A stretch of DNA of 44,141 nucleotides, taken from NCBI RefSeq assembly GCF_023715155.1, contig NZ_JAMBNQ010000039.1:1-44141 (forward strand). The letters are read 5' to 3'. The notes beneath the pieces are model-generated. The model searched no databases. It was given only the letters and a program-made list of their open reading frames with translations, and had not been told where the DNA came from. The DNA is from Neobacillus mesonae. GTDB lineage: Bacteria > Bacillota > Bacilli > Bacillales > Cytobacillaceae. Position 1 is the first letter of the stretch. The number at the start of each line of letters is the position of its first letter. The position numbers and the translations under genes are program-made. Below, one piece after another: positions 29,776 through 38,337 of this stretch.

Positions 29776-31065
29776 TTATTTCTTTGGGACAATTTGACAG
29801 ACAGAAAAGCGTTCCTCTGCAATAACTTCTTCTGCTAATGATTCTACATCTTTTATAGTAATGCCTTCAAGTGTCGGTACAACATCAAACAGGTCCATTT
29901 CATTAAAAGCATAACGGGTAAATTGGTTGGCTATATATTCTGGGGAATTGATGGCCCTAAGGAATGCACCAATTTTTTTCTTCTTTGCCCTTTCCAATTG
30001 CTCGTCAGTAAATGTCCCTTTACTTTTAGCTGCTATAAGGATTTTTTGAATTCTTTCTGACAGCTGATCAGGATTATTCGTGTCCCCGCCAACCATAGCA
30101 AACCCAAAACCCTGTTCCTGTGTATAATCGTATGAAAATGAATCATCCACTAACCCGTCATTATAAAGTTCGTAATAATAGTCAGAGCTTTTACCAAATA
30201 AAAGATCAAGCAGAACGTTCATGGTTAATTCATTTTTTAACATTTCCCGTCCTGTCTGATCAACATGAAGTGCCTTAATCCCAACTAAACATTTTGGGGT
30301 TTGAACATTCATTTGCATGACTTGTTTCTTCTCTGCAGCTGCTTGCGGTTCATCTTCAAACTTTCGTTTAATTTCTGGCATATCTTTATAATCTTTCGCT
30401 GCTTGATTATTCCGGACCTGATTCATTATTTTCTCTGGGTCGACAGGGCCGACAATAAATAACAGCATATTGCTTGGATGATAAAATGTATTATAACATT
30501 CATACAACCAGTCTTTTGTAATATGTGAAATGGATTCAATCGTACCAGCGATATCAATTCGAACCGGATGATTTTGATATAGATTTTGAATTAGTCCAAA
30601 ATAAAGGCGCCAATCTGGATTATCATCATACATTGTTATTTCTTGCCCGATGATTCCTTTTTCTTTCTCTACTGTTTTTTCTGAAAAGTAGGGACTTTGA
30701 ACAAAATCAATCAGGGTCTCAAGGTTTTTTTCAACATCTGCAGTACTTGAAAATAAATATGCAGTTCTTGTAAAGGAAGTAAAAGCATTTGCTGAAGCTC
30801 CCTGTTTACTAAATTGCTGGAAGACATCACCGTCTTCTTTTTCAAAGAGCTTATGCTCCAAAAAGTGGGCGATCCCATCCGGAACCTTGACAAATTCATT
30901 TTTCCCAAGCGGAACAAAAGTGTTATCTACTGATCCATACTTTGTTGTAAAAGTTGCATATGTTTTGTTGAAACCTTTTTTTGGTAAAATGTAAACCTCC
31001 AGCCCATTTGCCATTTTTTCATGAAAAAGTTCCTCTTTTAGCTGATCAAATGTGATTTGCTCCAT
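29776..31065 (-). CDS. ymfH: M16 family zinc peptidase YmfH
   Basis: A 429-residue pitrilysin-family peptidase of the cytosol. The inverted zinc motif HFLEH (in GIAHFLEHKLFE) with the downstream Glu in KGIIGQEITMYDDNP is complete, so this subunit should be active. The two-lobed M16 architecture fits its length. It starts within the stop of ymfF (TAATG, one-base overlap), so the two are translationally coupled and probably form a complex with one active and one inactive subunit. Confidence 0.93.
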   Translation of the reverse strand: MEQITFDQLKEELFHEKMANGLEVYILPKKGFNKTYATFTTKYGSVDNTFVPLGKNEFVKVPDGIAHFLEHKLFEKEDGDVFQQFSKQGASANAFTSFTRTAYLFSSTADVEKNLETLIDFVQSPYFSEKTVEKEKGIIGQEITMYDDNPDWRLYFGLIQNLYQNHPVRIDIAGTIESISHITKDWLYECYNTFYHPSNMLLFIVGPVDPEKIMNQVRNNQAAKDYKDMPEIKRKFEDEPQAAAEKKQVMQMNVQTPKCLVGIKALHVDQTGREMLKNELTMNVLLDLLFGKSSDYYYELYNDGLVDDSFSYDYTQEQGFGFAMVGGDTNNPDQLSERIQKILIAAKSKGTFTDEQLERAKKKKIGAFLRAINSPEYIANQFTRYAFNEMDLFDVVPTLEGITIKDVESLAEEVIAEERFSVCQIVPKK

Positions 31066-32345
31066 TATTCGCCCGCCTCCGATCCGGTTAAGAAGTAAAT
31101 CGTATCAAGATCAATTTTATTCGCAGTCTGAACGATTTGATCTCTTGTGACTTTCCCCATTTCAGTCAGCCAATCATCAATTTTGATATCCGTTTGGGCC
31201 ACAACATTATGATAAAGAATTTCCAAAAGCCCCCTTGATGTATCAAGGGTTTCTAAAATCTGATTTCGAATTACGGCTTTTGTCTGCGTCAATTCCTCAT
31301 CCGTAAAATCTCCCTTTTTCATCGCTTCCATCTGTTCATGAATAATTCCTACTGCTTGATCATAGTTTTTATTGTCAATACCGGACATAACCATCATGAG
31401 CCCCTTGTGGCTTTCAAGACGGCTGGCAGCATAATAAGCAAGGCTCGCCTTCTCACGGACATTTATAAATAACTTTGAATGGGAAAAGCCCCCAAAAATC
31501 CCGTTAAAGACCTGTAAAGTAAAATAATCAGGGTCTCCATATTTGATATTTGTTCGATAACCTATGTTTAATTTTCCTTGCTTTACATCCTGATGTTCTT
31601 TCACTTCATTTACTTCCGACCGCTTTTGAACTTCCTGTTCCGGAGCTTGTTTCGGGGTCCGATTTTCAAATTGCAGCAGCTCAGAAGCTGCCTTTCTTAC
31701 ATCTTCCTCTTTGACATCACCTACCACATATAAATCCATTTCATCTTCTAAAAAGGCTTTTTTATAATAGTCGTATAAATTTTCGGCCGTGATGGCATCA
31801 ACGTCCTCTAAATCTCCATTTACCTGCAATGCATATGGTTCCCCTTTGCACATTTCCTCAATTAGCCGGGCATTAGAATAACGCATTTTGTCATCATAAA
31901 CAGATTGGATTCGTTGTTTTAATGTCCTCTTTTCTTTCTCAATTGTTTCCTTGTCAAAACTGCTGCCGGAAACATTCGGTTTGGTCAAAATTTCTGCTAA
32001 TAATTCAAACCCTTTTTTTAATAATGGTGCGGGATCGCTTAAAAATTTTTCATTAGCAATTTCAATTAAAAAGCTAATGATATGATATTCCCCTTTTTTC
32101 GCTAAATCCACGAAAAGGGTTGCACCATATAACTCATCCAGATGGGCCCGCAGTTTAGTGGTGGCAGGGTATTTGGCAGAACTGCTTTGAAGCACTTGCG
32201 GAAGTAATGCCCTTTTTGTGACATCTTCCTTCGTCAAAGGGGCCTTCATTCGCCAAACAATTGTATTCGTTTTATATTTATTTGTCTCGATCACATGAAG
32301 CTTATATCCTTGCATCTCAATCATTCTTTCTTCAGAAGCATTCAT
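31065..32345 (-). CDS. ymfF: M16 family peptidase homologue YmfF (non-catalytic)
   Basis: A 426-residue M16-fold protein. It has the general architecture (LLPQVLQSSSAKYPATTKLRAHLDELYGATL) but no HxxEH motif, so it should lack zinc and activity. YYAASRLESHKGLMMVMSGI and the C-terminal lobe are conserved. It probably pairs with YmfH, in the manner of other two-subunit M16 enzymes. The ATG at 32345 follows GGAGGATTGCAA; an in-frame TTG two codons earlier is rejected. Confidence 0.92.
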   Translation of the reverse strand: MNASEERMIEMQGYKLHVIETNKYKTNTIVWRMKAPLTKEDVTKRALLPQVLQSSSAKYPATTKLRAHLDELYGATLFVDLAKKGEYHIISFLIEIANEKFLSDPAPLLKKGFELLAEILTKPNVSGSSFDKETIEKEKRTLKQRIQSVYDDKMRYSNARLIEEMCKGEPYALQVNGDLEDVDAITAENLYDYYKKAFLEDEMDLYVVGDVKEEDVRKAASELLQFENRTPKQAPEQEVQKRSEVNEVKEHQDVKQGKLNIGYRTNIKYGDPDYFTLQVFNGIFGGFSHSKLFINVREKASLAYYAASRLESHKGLMMVMSGIDNKNYDQAVGIIHEQMEAMKKGDFTDEELTQTKAVIRNQILETLDTSRGLLEILYHNVVAQTDIKIDDWLTEMGKVTRDQIVQTANKIDLDTIYFLTGSEAGE

Positions 32346-32467
32346 TTGCAATCCTCCTTTAATAAGGCTCTTATTAATGATATGTAAACATTTTTCTTTA
32401 TATCTTTTCCACTTAAATAAAACCTATACTAATTGAAGTAAAACTTACCACTTCCCTATAAAAAAGA

Positions 32468-32496
32468 AGAACTCCCAGATTAGCCGAGAGTTCATA
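32468..32496 (-). terminator. nupQ-like terminator
   Basis: GAACTC and GAGTTC with further CGGCTAATCTGG pairing; TTCTTTTTT follows on the minus strand. Confidence 0.7.
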
Positions 32497-32504
32497 CTAA
32501 GTAA

Positions 32505-33464
32505 TTAACGAGTCCCTTTGATATAGTGTGTTCCGCTTGCCTTCGGCGCATCGGCCCGGCCGATAAATCCTGTTAAGGCTAAGATGGTTAACACATATGG
32601 AGCGACTAATAAATATACATTTGGAATTTCTTTTAGGAATGGCAGGCTTGATCCAATGATACTGATACTTTGAGCAAATCCAAAGAAAATACCTGCACCA
32701 AGAGCACCCAGAGGATGCCATTTACCGAAAATCATGGCAGCCAACGCCATAAAACCTTGACCACTGATGGTGGCATGACTGAAGTTAGAGGTTATCGATT
32801 GTGCATATACAGCTCCCCCGATACCGCCAAGAGCTCCAGATATAATGACACCTAAATAACGCATCTTTGTTACATTAATTCCCATTGTATCAGCTGCCAT
32901 TGGATGCTCGCCAACTGACCGGAGCCTTAGACCAAATGGTGTTTTATAGACAACATACCATCCAATAATTGCTGCAATTATAGCGACAAATGAGGTCCAA
33001 TACGTATTTTGAAAAAATATTTCTCCAATTATCGGGATATCTTTTAATACCGGAACATCAATTTTTCTAAATCCTTCACGAATGATGCCTGTTTCCCCTT
33101 TTCCATAAATCTGTTTCACAAGAAACAAACAAACCCCAACGGCCAGTAAGTTTATGGCGACACCAGATACAGTATGATCGGCACGAAACGTTATAGAAGC
33201 TACAGCATGGAGCATCGAGAATAGTGCGCCTGCCGCCATTGCTACAAGCAATGCAATCCAAGGAGTGGCACTGCCAAAAGTATCAACAAATGTCAGATTA
33301 AATACGATAGATGAAAATGCTCCGATTACCATTAAACCTTCTAAACCAATATTAACTACGCCTGAACGCTCTGAGAATATTCCGCCTAACGCAGTGAAGA
33401 TAAGTGGAGCCGCCCATAAAAGGGTGGATGGAACAACTATTGTTAAAATTTCCATTAAGCTCAC
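32505..33464 (-). CDS. nupQ: BMP-type nucleoside ABC transporter, permease (NupQ-like)
   Basis: A 319-residue permease of the branched-chain/ribose-like BPD_transp_2 family, with eight to ten hydrophobic helices (FTALGGIFSERSGVVNIGLEGLM at the N-terminus is the family hallmark). It resembles B. subtilis NupQ (YufQ) of the guanosine transporter. The start is GTG, immediately after the nupP stop, with GGGGG overlapping the end of nupP. It is last in the nupN-O-P-Q unit and a terminator follows. Confidence 0.88.
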   Translation of the reverse strand: MSLMEILTIVVPSTLLWAAPLIFTALGGIFSERSGVVNIGLEGLMVIGAFSSIVFNLTFVDTFGSATPWIALLVAMAAGALFSMLHAVASITFRADHTVSGVAINLLAVGVCLFLVKQIYGKGETGIIREGFRKIDVPVLKDIPIIGEIFFQNTYWTSFVAIIAAIIGWYVVYKTPFGLRLRSVGEHPMAADTMGINVTKMRYLGVIISGALGGIGGAVYAQSITSNFSHATISGQGFMALAAMIFGKWHPLGALGAGIFFGFAQSISIIGSSLPFLKEIPNVYLLVAPYVLTILALTGFIGRADAPKASGTHYIKGTR

Positions 33465-34511
33465 TTACTTCACCCCCTTTTTAGTAAATCGGTCAAGAAA
33501 CACTCTTATGATATAGCTCGATGCTACGAAGAAGACAATCAAAGCAATAATAATATCAACAAGTTCATTAGGAACTCCTGCTTCAAGCGGCATGTTCAAT
33601 GCTCCTACTTTCAATGCACCGAACAATATAGCTGAGAAAAACACCCCTAAAGAAGTATTTGCACCCAGCAAAGCAACAGCAATTCCATCAAATCCCACAC
33701 CGGTAAAACCACCATTTACAGTTGCATATCCAAAAGTCCCTAGACCTTCCATAGCACCCGCCAACCCTGCAAATGCACCGGAAATAACCATGGATAAAAT
33801 AATATTTTTATTCACACTCATCCCGGCATAATGGGCTGCATGCTGGTTAAACCCAACTGATCTCAATTCAAACCCTCTTGTAGTTCTTTCCAGTAAGAAC
33901 CACATTAAAATACAACAAACAATGGCTATAAGAATTCCCCAATGAAGCCGAGAATAATCTGTTAAACTTTGCAGCCATTCAGACCGCAGTGTAGCTGAAT
34001 CTTTAATCATGTCGGTTTTATCTTTATGATCGGTAATAACATTTTTAATAATATAGTTAGAAATATGAAGTGCAACATAATTCATCATAATGGTAATAAT
34101 GACTTCATGAACCCGAAATCTCGCCTTTAATAAACCCGGAATAAATGCCCACAAAGCACCAGCTACTATGCTTGCGATAATGGCCAGTGGTAAATGAATG
34201 ATTCGCGGGAGATCGAACGAAACCCCCACCCAAACAGCAGCCAGCCAGCCAACAAGGAATTGGCCTTCCACCCCGATATTAAATAGTCCTACGCGAAAAG
34301 CAAAGGCAACGGCAAGACCAGCTAATATATATGGTGTAACCTGCCTTATCACTTCCCCAGTATAATAAATATCGCCAAATGCACCATTCCAAAGGGCTGT
34401 ATAGGCAGCAACTGGATCGTATCCACTTGCCAGCATAATGATTGTCCCTACAATTACGCCCAGTAATACGGCAATAATTGGTGTTAATATACTTGATAAG
34501 CGTTTAGACAT
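33465..34511 (-). CDS. nupP: BMP-type nucleoside ABC transporter, permease (NupP-like)
   Basis: A 348-residue permease with about ten membrane helices; it carries FAFRVGLFNIGVEGQFLVGWLAAV and a conserved cytoplasmic loop RTTRGFELRSVGFNQHAAHYAGMS, which contacts the ATPase. It resembles NupP (YufP). The ATG at 34511 overlaps the nupO stop by eight bases, so expression is coupled. With NupQ it forms the heterodimeric pore. Confidence 0.88.
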   Translation of the reverse strand: MSKRLSSILTPIIAVLLGVIVGTIIMLASGYDPVAAYTALWNGAFGDIYYTGEVIRQVTPYILAGLAVAFAFRVGLFNIGVEGQFLVGWLAAVWVGVSFDLPRIIHLPLAIIASIVAGALWAFIPGLLKARFRVHEVIITIMMNYVALHISNYIIKNVITDHKDKTDMIKDSATLRSEWLQSLTDYSRLHWGILIAIVCCILMWFLLERTTRGFELRSVGFNQHAAHYAGMSVNKNIILSMVISGAFAGLAGAMEGLGTFGYATVNGGFTGVGFDGIAVALLGANTSLGVFFSAILFGALKVGALNMPLEAGVPNELVDIIIALIVFFVASSYIIRVFLDRFTKKGVK

Positions 34512-36033
34512 CTGCACCCGCTTCCTTTCTATTCGATCCAGCCATCAATAAACCTAATTCCTGTTCATCCGTTTCTTTCGGGTTTACGACTGCAACAATT
34601 TTCCCCTCAAATATTACTGCAATCCGATCGCTGACATTCATAATTTCATCTAGTTCGAATGAAATAAGCAAGACTGCTTTTCCATGGTCACGCTGTTCAA
34701 TTAATCGTTTATGAATAAACTCAATTGCCCCGACATCTAAACCGCGGGTCGGCTGTGCTGCAATTAATAAATCAGGGTCCCGGTCTATCTCACGTCCAAT
34801 AATTGCCTTTTGCTGGTTTCCTCCTGAAAGAGCTCGTGCCAAAGCATATTCACTAGGGGTTCTGACATCAAACTCCTGGATTAACCTTCTGGCCTGATTA
34901 TAAATTTCTTTAAAGTTTAAAACACCATGTTTGGAGAAAGGTTTTTTATAATAACTTTGAAGAACCATATTTTCCCCCATGGGAAAGTTTAGTACCAAGC
35001 CGTGTTTATGGCGGTCCTGTGGAATATGACCTACCCCGGATTCAGTAATTTTCCGAGGTGTATGATTGATTAATTCCTTTCCATTTACCTTTATACTTCC
35101 GCTTTCTGATTTACGCAAACCTGTAATTGCTTCAATTAATTCTGATTGCCCATTTCCATCAATACCGGCAATTCCTACAATTTCTCCTGATTGGACGGAC
35201 AAATTAAGCTCATTTACAACCGTCACACCTCGAACATCCTTGACAACTAAATCCTTTACCTCTAATACATCTTGTTTAGGCGAAGCGGCTTTTTTCTCCG
35301 TTTTGAAGACTACTTCACGGCCGACCATAAGACTTGCAAGTTCGTTAGGATTTGTTTCATTCACATTAACTGTACCGATTCCTTTTCCTTTACGAATAAC
35401 TGTACAGCGGTCAGCAACTTCCATAATTTCTTTTAGTTTGTGGGTAATGAGGATGATAGATTTTCCTTCTTTAATAAGTGTTTTTAAAATATGAATAAGT
35501 TCTTTTATTTCTTGAGGTGTTAAAACGGCCGTTGGTTCATCAAAGATTAAAATTTCAGCACCGCGGTAAAGTGTTTTTAAAATCTCCACCCTTTGCTGCA
35601 TCCCTACTGAAATATCCGATATTTTAGCTTGAGGATCTACAGACAAGCCATACCGTTCAGATATTTGCCGAACTTCCTGTTCCGCCTTCTTTATGTCGAT
35701 ATGTCCCGCCTTGGTTATTTCCCTTCCAAGAATAATATTTTCTGTTACTGTGAATGTATCTACGAGCATAAAGTGCTGATGGACCATTCCAATTCCCAGA
35801 TCATTTGCAATATTTGGGTTGGTAATTTTAACCAGTTTTCCCTTAACTCGGATTTCACCGCCTTCTGGCTGATATAATCCAAACAAGACATTCATTAACG
35901 TTGATTTGCCCGCACCGTTTTCGCCAAGTAATGCATGAATTTCACCTTTCTTTAATTGAAGGGTAATATTATCATTTGCAACAAAGTTGCCAAATTCCTT
36001 ACGAATATTAAGCATTTCAATCACATAATCCAT
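34504..36033 (-). CDS. nupO: BMP-type nucleoside ABC transporter, ATPase (NupO-like)
   Basis: A 509-residue protein with two ABC domains. The first has Walker A LLGENGAGKST, signature ISVGMQQRVEILK and Walker B ILIFDEPTAVL; the second has a degenerate Walker A GIDGNGQSE, signature LSGGNQQKAIIGREI and LLIAAQPTRGLD in place of Walker B DEPT. This asymmetry is normal in ribose/nucleoside importers. The gene is in operon with nupP and nupQ. Hairpins lie between it and nupN (36065-36240). Confidence 0.93.
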   Translation of the reverse strand: MDYVIEMLNIRKEFGNFVANDNITLQLKKGEIHALLGENGAGKSTLMNVLFGLYQPEGGEIRVKGKLVKITNPNIANDLGIGMVHQHFMLVDTFTVTENIILGREITKAGHIDIKKAEQEVRQISERYGLSVDPQAKISDISVGMQQRVEILKTLYRGAEILIFDEPTAVLTPQEIKELIHILKTLIKEGKSIILITHKLKEIMEVADRCTVIRKGKGIGTVNVNETNPNELASLMVGREVVFKTEKKAASPKQDVLEVKDLVVKDVRGVTVVNELNLSVQSGEIVGIAGIDGNGQSELIEAITGLRKSESGSIKVNGKELINHTPRKITESGVGHIPQDRHKHGLVLNFPMGENMVLQSYYKKPFSKHGVLNFKEIYNQARRLIQEFDVRTPSEYALARALSGGNQQKAIIGREIDRDPDLLIAAQPTRGLDVGAIEFIHKRLIEQRDHGKAVLLISFELDEIMNVSDRIAVIFEGKIVAVVNPKETDEQELGLLMAGSNRKEAGADV

Positions 36034-36064
36034 CTTTCACACTCCCTGTGGTAAGGTAAAAGGA

Positions 36065-36240
36065 AATTTTGACCAATCGGTGTAAGAGGTCAGACCTTTC
36101 GAAATTTATAAAAAAATAGGGAACTCATTCTCCCTGCTATTCAAACCATAAGTGAAATGTGGAAATATCATTCTACACTTCATTTAGGATTTCAATAAGA
36201 AGGAATAAGCGGTTTAAAAAAACTCCGCTTATTCCACCAT
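36065..36240 (-). promoter_or_regulatory. Hairpin-rich region between nupN and nupO
   Basis: Three inverted repeats lie in the intergenic part: GGAATAAGCGG/CCGCTTATTCC (36202-36236), GAAATGTGG/CTACACTTC (36154-36182) and AATAGGGA/TCCCTGCTATT (36115-36141). The first may partially stop transcription after nupN, and the others may protect the mRNA 3' end, giving more binding protein than ATPase, a usual pattern in ABC importers. Confidence 0.5.
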
Positions 36241-36243
36241 GTA

Positions 36244-37326
36244 TTATTTTGCACTAAAATTTTTCAATTCATCACGGGTACCTGGTACTTTTACAGCGCC
36301 CGATTTAATTTTTCCAATCCATTCATTAACAGCTTTTTCAATTGCATCTTTGTTTGGTGCTTTATCATTGATTGGGGCTAAGCCTACGCCGTCTTCATTT
36401 AAACCATATAAAACGACTTTACCGCCTTCGAAGCTGCCATCCATAGCCTTCTTCGAGAGGTCTTGTACTGCTACGTCTACACGTTTAAGTGCAGATGTAA
36501 GGACAATATCCGGACCCATGTCTGCCTGGTCGCGGTCAACACCAATTACCCAAATTTCTTTTTCAGGATTTTTCTTCTTTCTATCATTTGCTTCTGTAAA
36601 CATCCCATTACCTGTGTCACCTGCTGCGTGGAAAATTACATCTGCACCGGAAGTAAACATCTTAGATGCAATTGCTTTTCCTGTTTCCGCTTTATCAAAC
36701 GCACCTGCATAGTCTATATCAACGACAGCTTTTGGATTGGCAGCTTTAACTCCCGCAACAAAACCAGCTTCAAAGCGCTCAATTACAGCACTTTCCATTC
36801 CGCCAATAAAACCAATTCTATTGGTTTTTGTTGTCATTGCTGCTGCTATACCTGCAAGAAATGAGGCTTCCTGCTCTTTGAAGAGAACACTTGCCACATT
36901 TGGCTGATCTACTTGTTCATCAACAATGGCAAAATGAGCATCTTTTTGTTGTTTTGCAATTTCTTCAATTGCCCCTTTTAATTTAAAACCAACACCAAAT
37001 ACTAAATCAAAATCTTGACGTACAAGAGTATTTAAGTTTGTTACGTAATCAGCATCCGATTTGGATTGAAGATAATCATAACCGCCTTTTCCTTGCTTAA
37101 GACCATTGTCTTTGCCGAATTTTTGAATACCTTCCCAAGCAGATTGGTTAAAGGATTTGTCATCAACACCACCTGAGTCAGTAACCATGGCAACTGAAAA
37201 AGTATCCCCTTTACCTCCGTCTTTCGATGTGTCAGTTCCTTGATTATCACTCTTTCCGCAAGCACCTAAAAGTGTACCAGCCGCTAGAACTAATGATAGA
37301 ACTAAACCCATATTACGTTTTTTCAA
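36244..37326 (-). CDS. nupN: BMP family nucleoside-binding lipoprotein (NupN-like)
   Basis: A 360-residue lipoprotein. A signal peptide ends in the lipobox LLGAC with Cys23 as the lipidated residue, followed by a low-complexity charged linker. The PBP1_BmpA-like body shows FSVAMVTDSGGVDDKSFNQSAWEG, VGFKLKGAIEEIA and IGFIGGMESAVIERFEAGF. It captures nucleosides outside the membrane and delivers them to NupP/NupQ. A short region of 86 bases separates it from the gntR gene and should hold its promoter. Substrate is inferred from similarity to NupN of B. subtilis. Confidence 0.92.
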   Translation of the reverse strand: MKKRNMGLVLSLVLAAGTLLGACGKSDNQGTDTSKDGGKGDTFSVAMVTDSGGVDDKSFNQSAWEGIQKFGKDNGLKQGKGGYDYLQSKSDADYVTNLNTLVRQDFDLVFGVGFKLKGAIEEIAKQQKDAHFAIVDEQVDQPNVASVLFKEQEASFLAGIAAAMTTKTNRIGFIGGMESAVIERFEAGFVAGVKAANPKAVVDIDYAGAFDKAETGKAIASKMFTSGADVIFHAAGDTGNGMFTEANDRKKKNPEKEIWVIGVDRDQADMGPDIVLTSALKRVDVAVQDLSKKAMDGSFEGGKVVLYGLNEDGVGLAPINDKAPNKDAIEKAVNEWIGKIKSGAVKVPGTRDELKNFSAK

Positions 37327-37412
37327 GAAGTTTACCCCCTATAATTTTGATGAATTAAGCAGAAATGTTTAAAGCAAAAAATAGCTGCATTTTCGCAAAT
37401 ATCAGAAAAATA

Positions 37413-38138
37413 CTACAATCGTTTTCTTAATACATGAAAACGAAACTTGTCTGCTTTAAAATAGTTTACCGAAAAAAGGACTGGTTCATCCAATTCGTCA
37501 TAATGCATTTGTTTTAATACTAATAAGGCTGTTTCCGGCTCACATTCAAGAATAGGAGAAATTTTCTCGTGATATCCAATTGGTTCAATTTCAGCTACCG
37601 CATATGTAATTTTCCTGTGTGCCTCTTCATTTAAAATATGAAAGATGGATTCTTCCTCATGTGAAAAGGTTTCTGGCAGTATGTGGGCGGGTACTTTGTC
37701 AATACAATAAACGACAGGTTCCCCATTTGCTGTTCTTACTCTTTCAATCACAACAATTTCTTCCTCTTGCGGGCAGGAAAAATGACGAATATCCTCTTCT
37801 ACGGCTTCTTGCTTACTTGATCTTAAGAAAATAGTCCCTGGTTTCATGCCAGCCTGTCTAATCATGTCAGTCACACTATTTAATTGCTCGATTCCTGAAG
37901 TAAATAATGGTTTTGAATTAACAAAAGTACCAACACCGTGGCGCCTGATAATTACATTTTCTTCTTCAAGTATTCTAAGTGCTTCACGGAGTGTTGCCCT
38001 GCTAATTCCAAGCTGTTTAGCCAAATCGAATTCTGAGGGTAATTTTTCTTTTTCTTTATAGACACCTTCCTCAATATCCTGCTTCAGGCGATCAATTACT
38101 TGTAAATATAAATGCCGGTTATCTGACTTAATAAACAT
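37413..38138 (-). CDS. ymfC: GntR/HutC-family regulator (YmfC-like)
   Basis: A 241-residue repressor with an N-terminal winged helix (HLYLQVIDRLKQDIEEGVYKE, then AKQLGISRATLREALRILEEENVIIRRHGVGTFV) and a C-terminal UTRA effector domain (about 90-241). Members respond to small ligands such as amino sugars or nucleosides; the next gene, nupN, is the likely target. The ATG at 38138, six bases after GGAGG, gives a start matching B. subtilis YmfC; two earlier in-frame starts are less likely. Confidence 0.88.
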   Translation of the reverse strand: MFIKSDNRHLYLQVIDRLKQDIEEGVYKEKEKLPSEFDLAKQLGISRATLREALRILEEENVIIRRHGVGTFVNSKPLFTSGIEQLNSVTDMIRQAGMKPGTIFLRSSKQEAVEEDIRHFSCPQEEEIVVIERVRTANGEPVVYCIDKVPAHILPETFSHEEESIFHILNEEAHRKITYAVAEIEPIGYHEKISPILECEPETALLVLKQMHYDELDEPVLFSVNYFKADKFRFHVLRKRL

Positions 38139-38252
38139 CTGCATCCTCCAGCCTTTTCCTAAGACATCAGACATCTGATATCATTCCTACTAATCGAGAA
38201 ATATATTACCATTTTTTCTAGGATAAATAAATAGAATTTTATGCTTTTGTCG

Positions 38253-38332
38253 AAAAAAGGCGAGAGAAAGCAGCTGTTAAACAGAAATGTGTTCTTAGAT
38301 ACCTGCCTCCAGCTGCAATCTCTTGCCTTTTC
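38253..38332 (-). terminator. spoIIIE terminator (long imperfect hairpin)
   Basis: Arms of about 23 bases (38253-38276 and 38310-38332), CAGCTG innermost and GGCAAGAGA/TCTCTCGCC outer, around a 33-base loop, followed by TTTTTTCG on the minus strand. Confidence 0.8.
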
Positions 38333-38337
38333 TTATT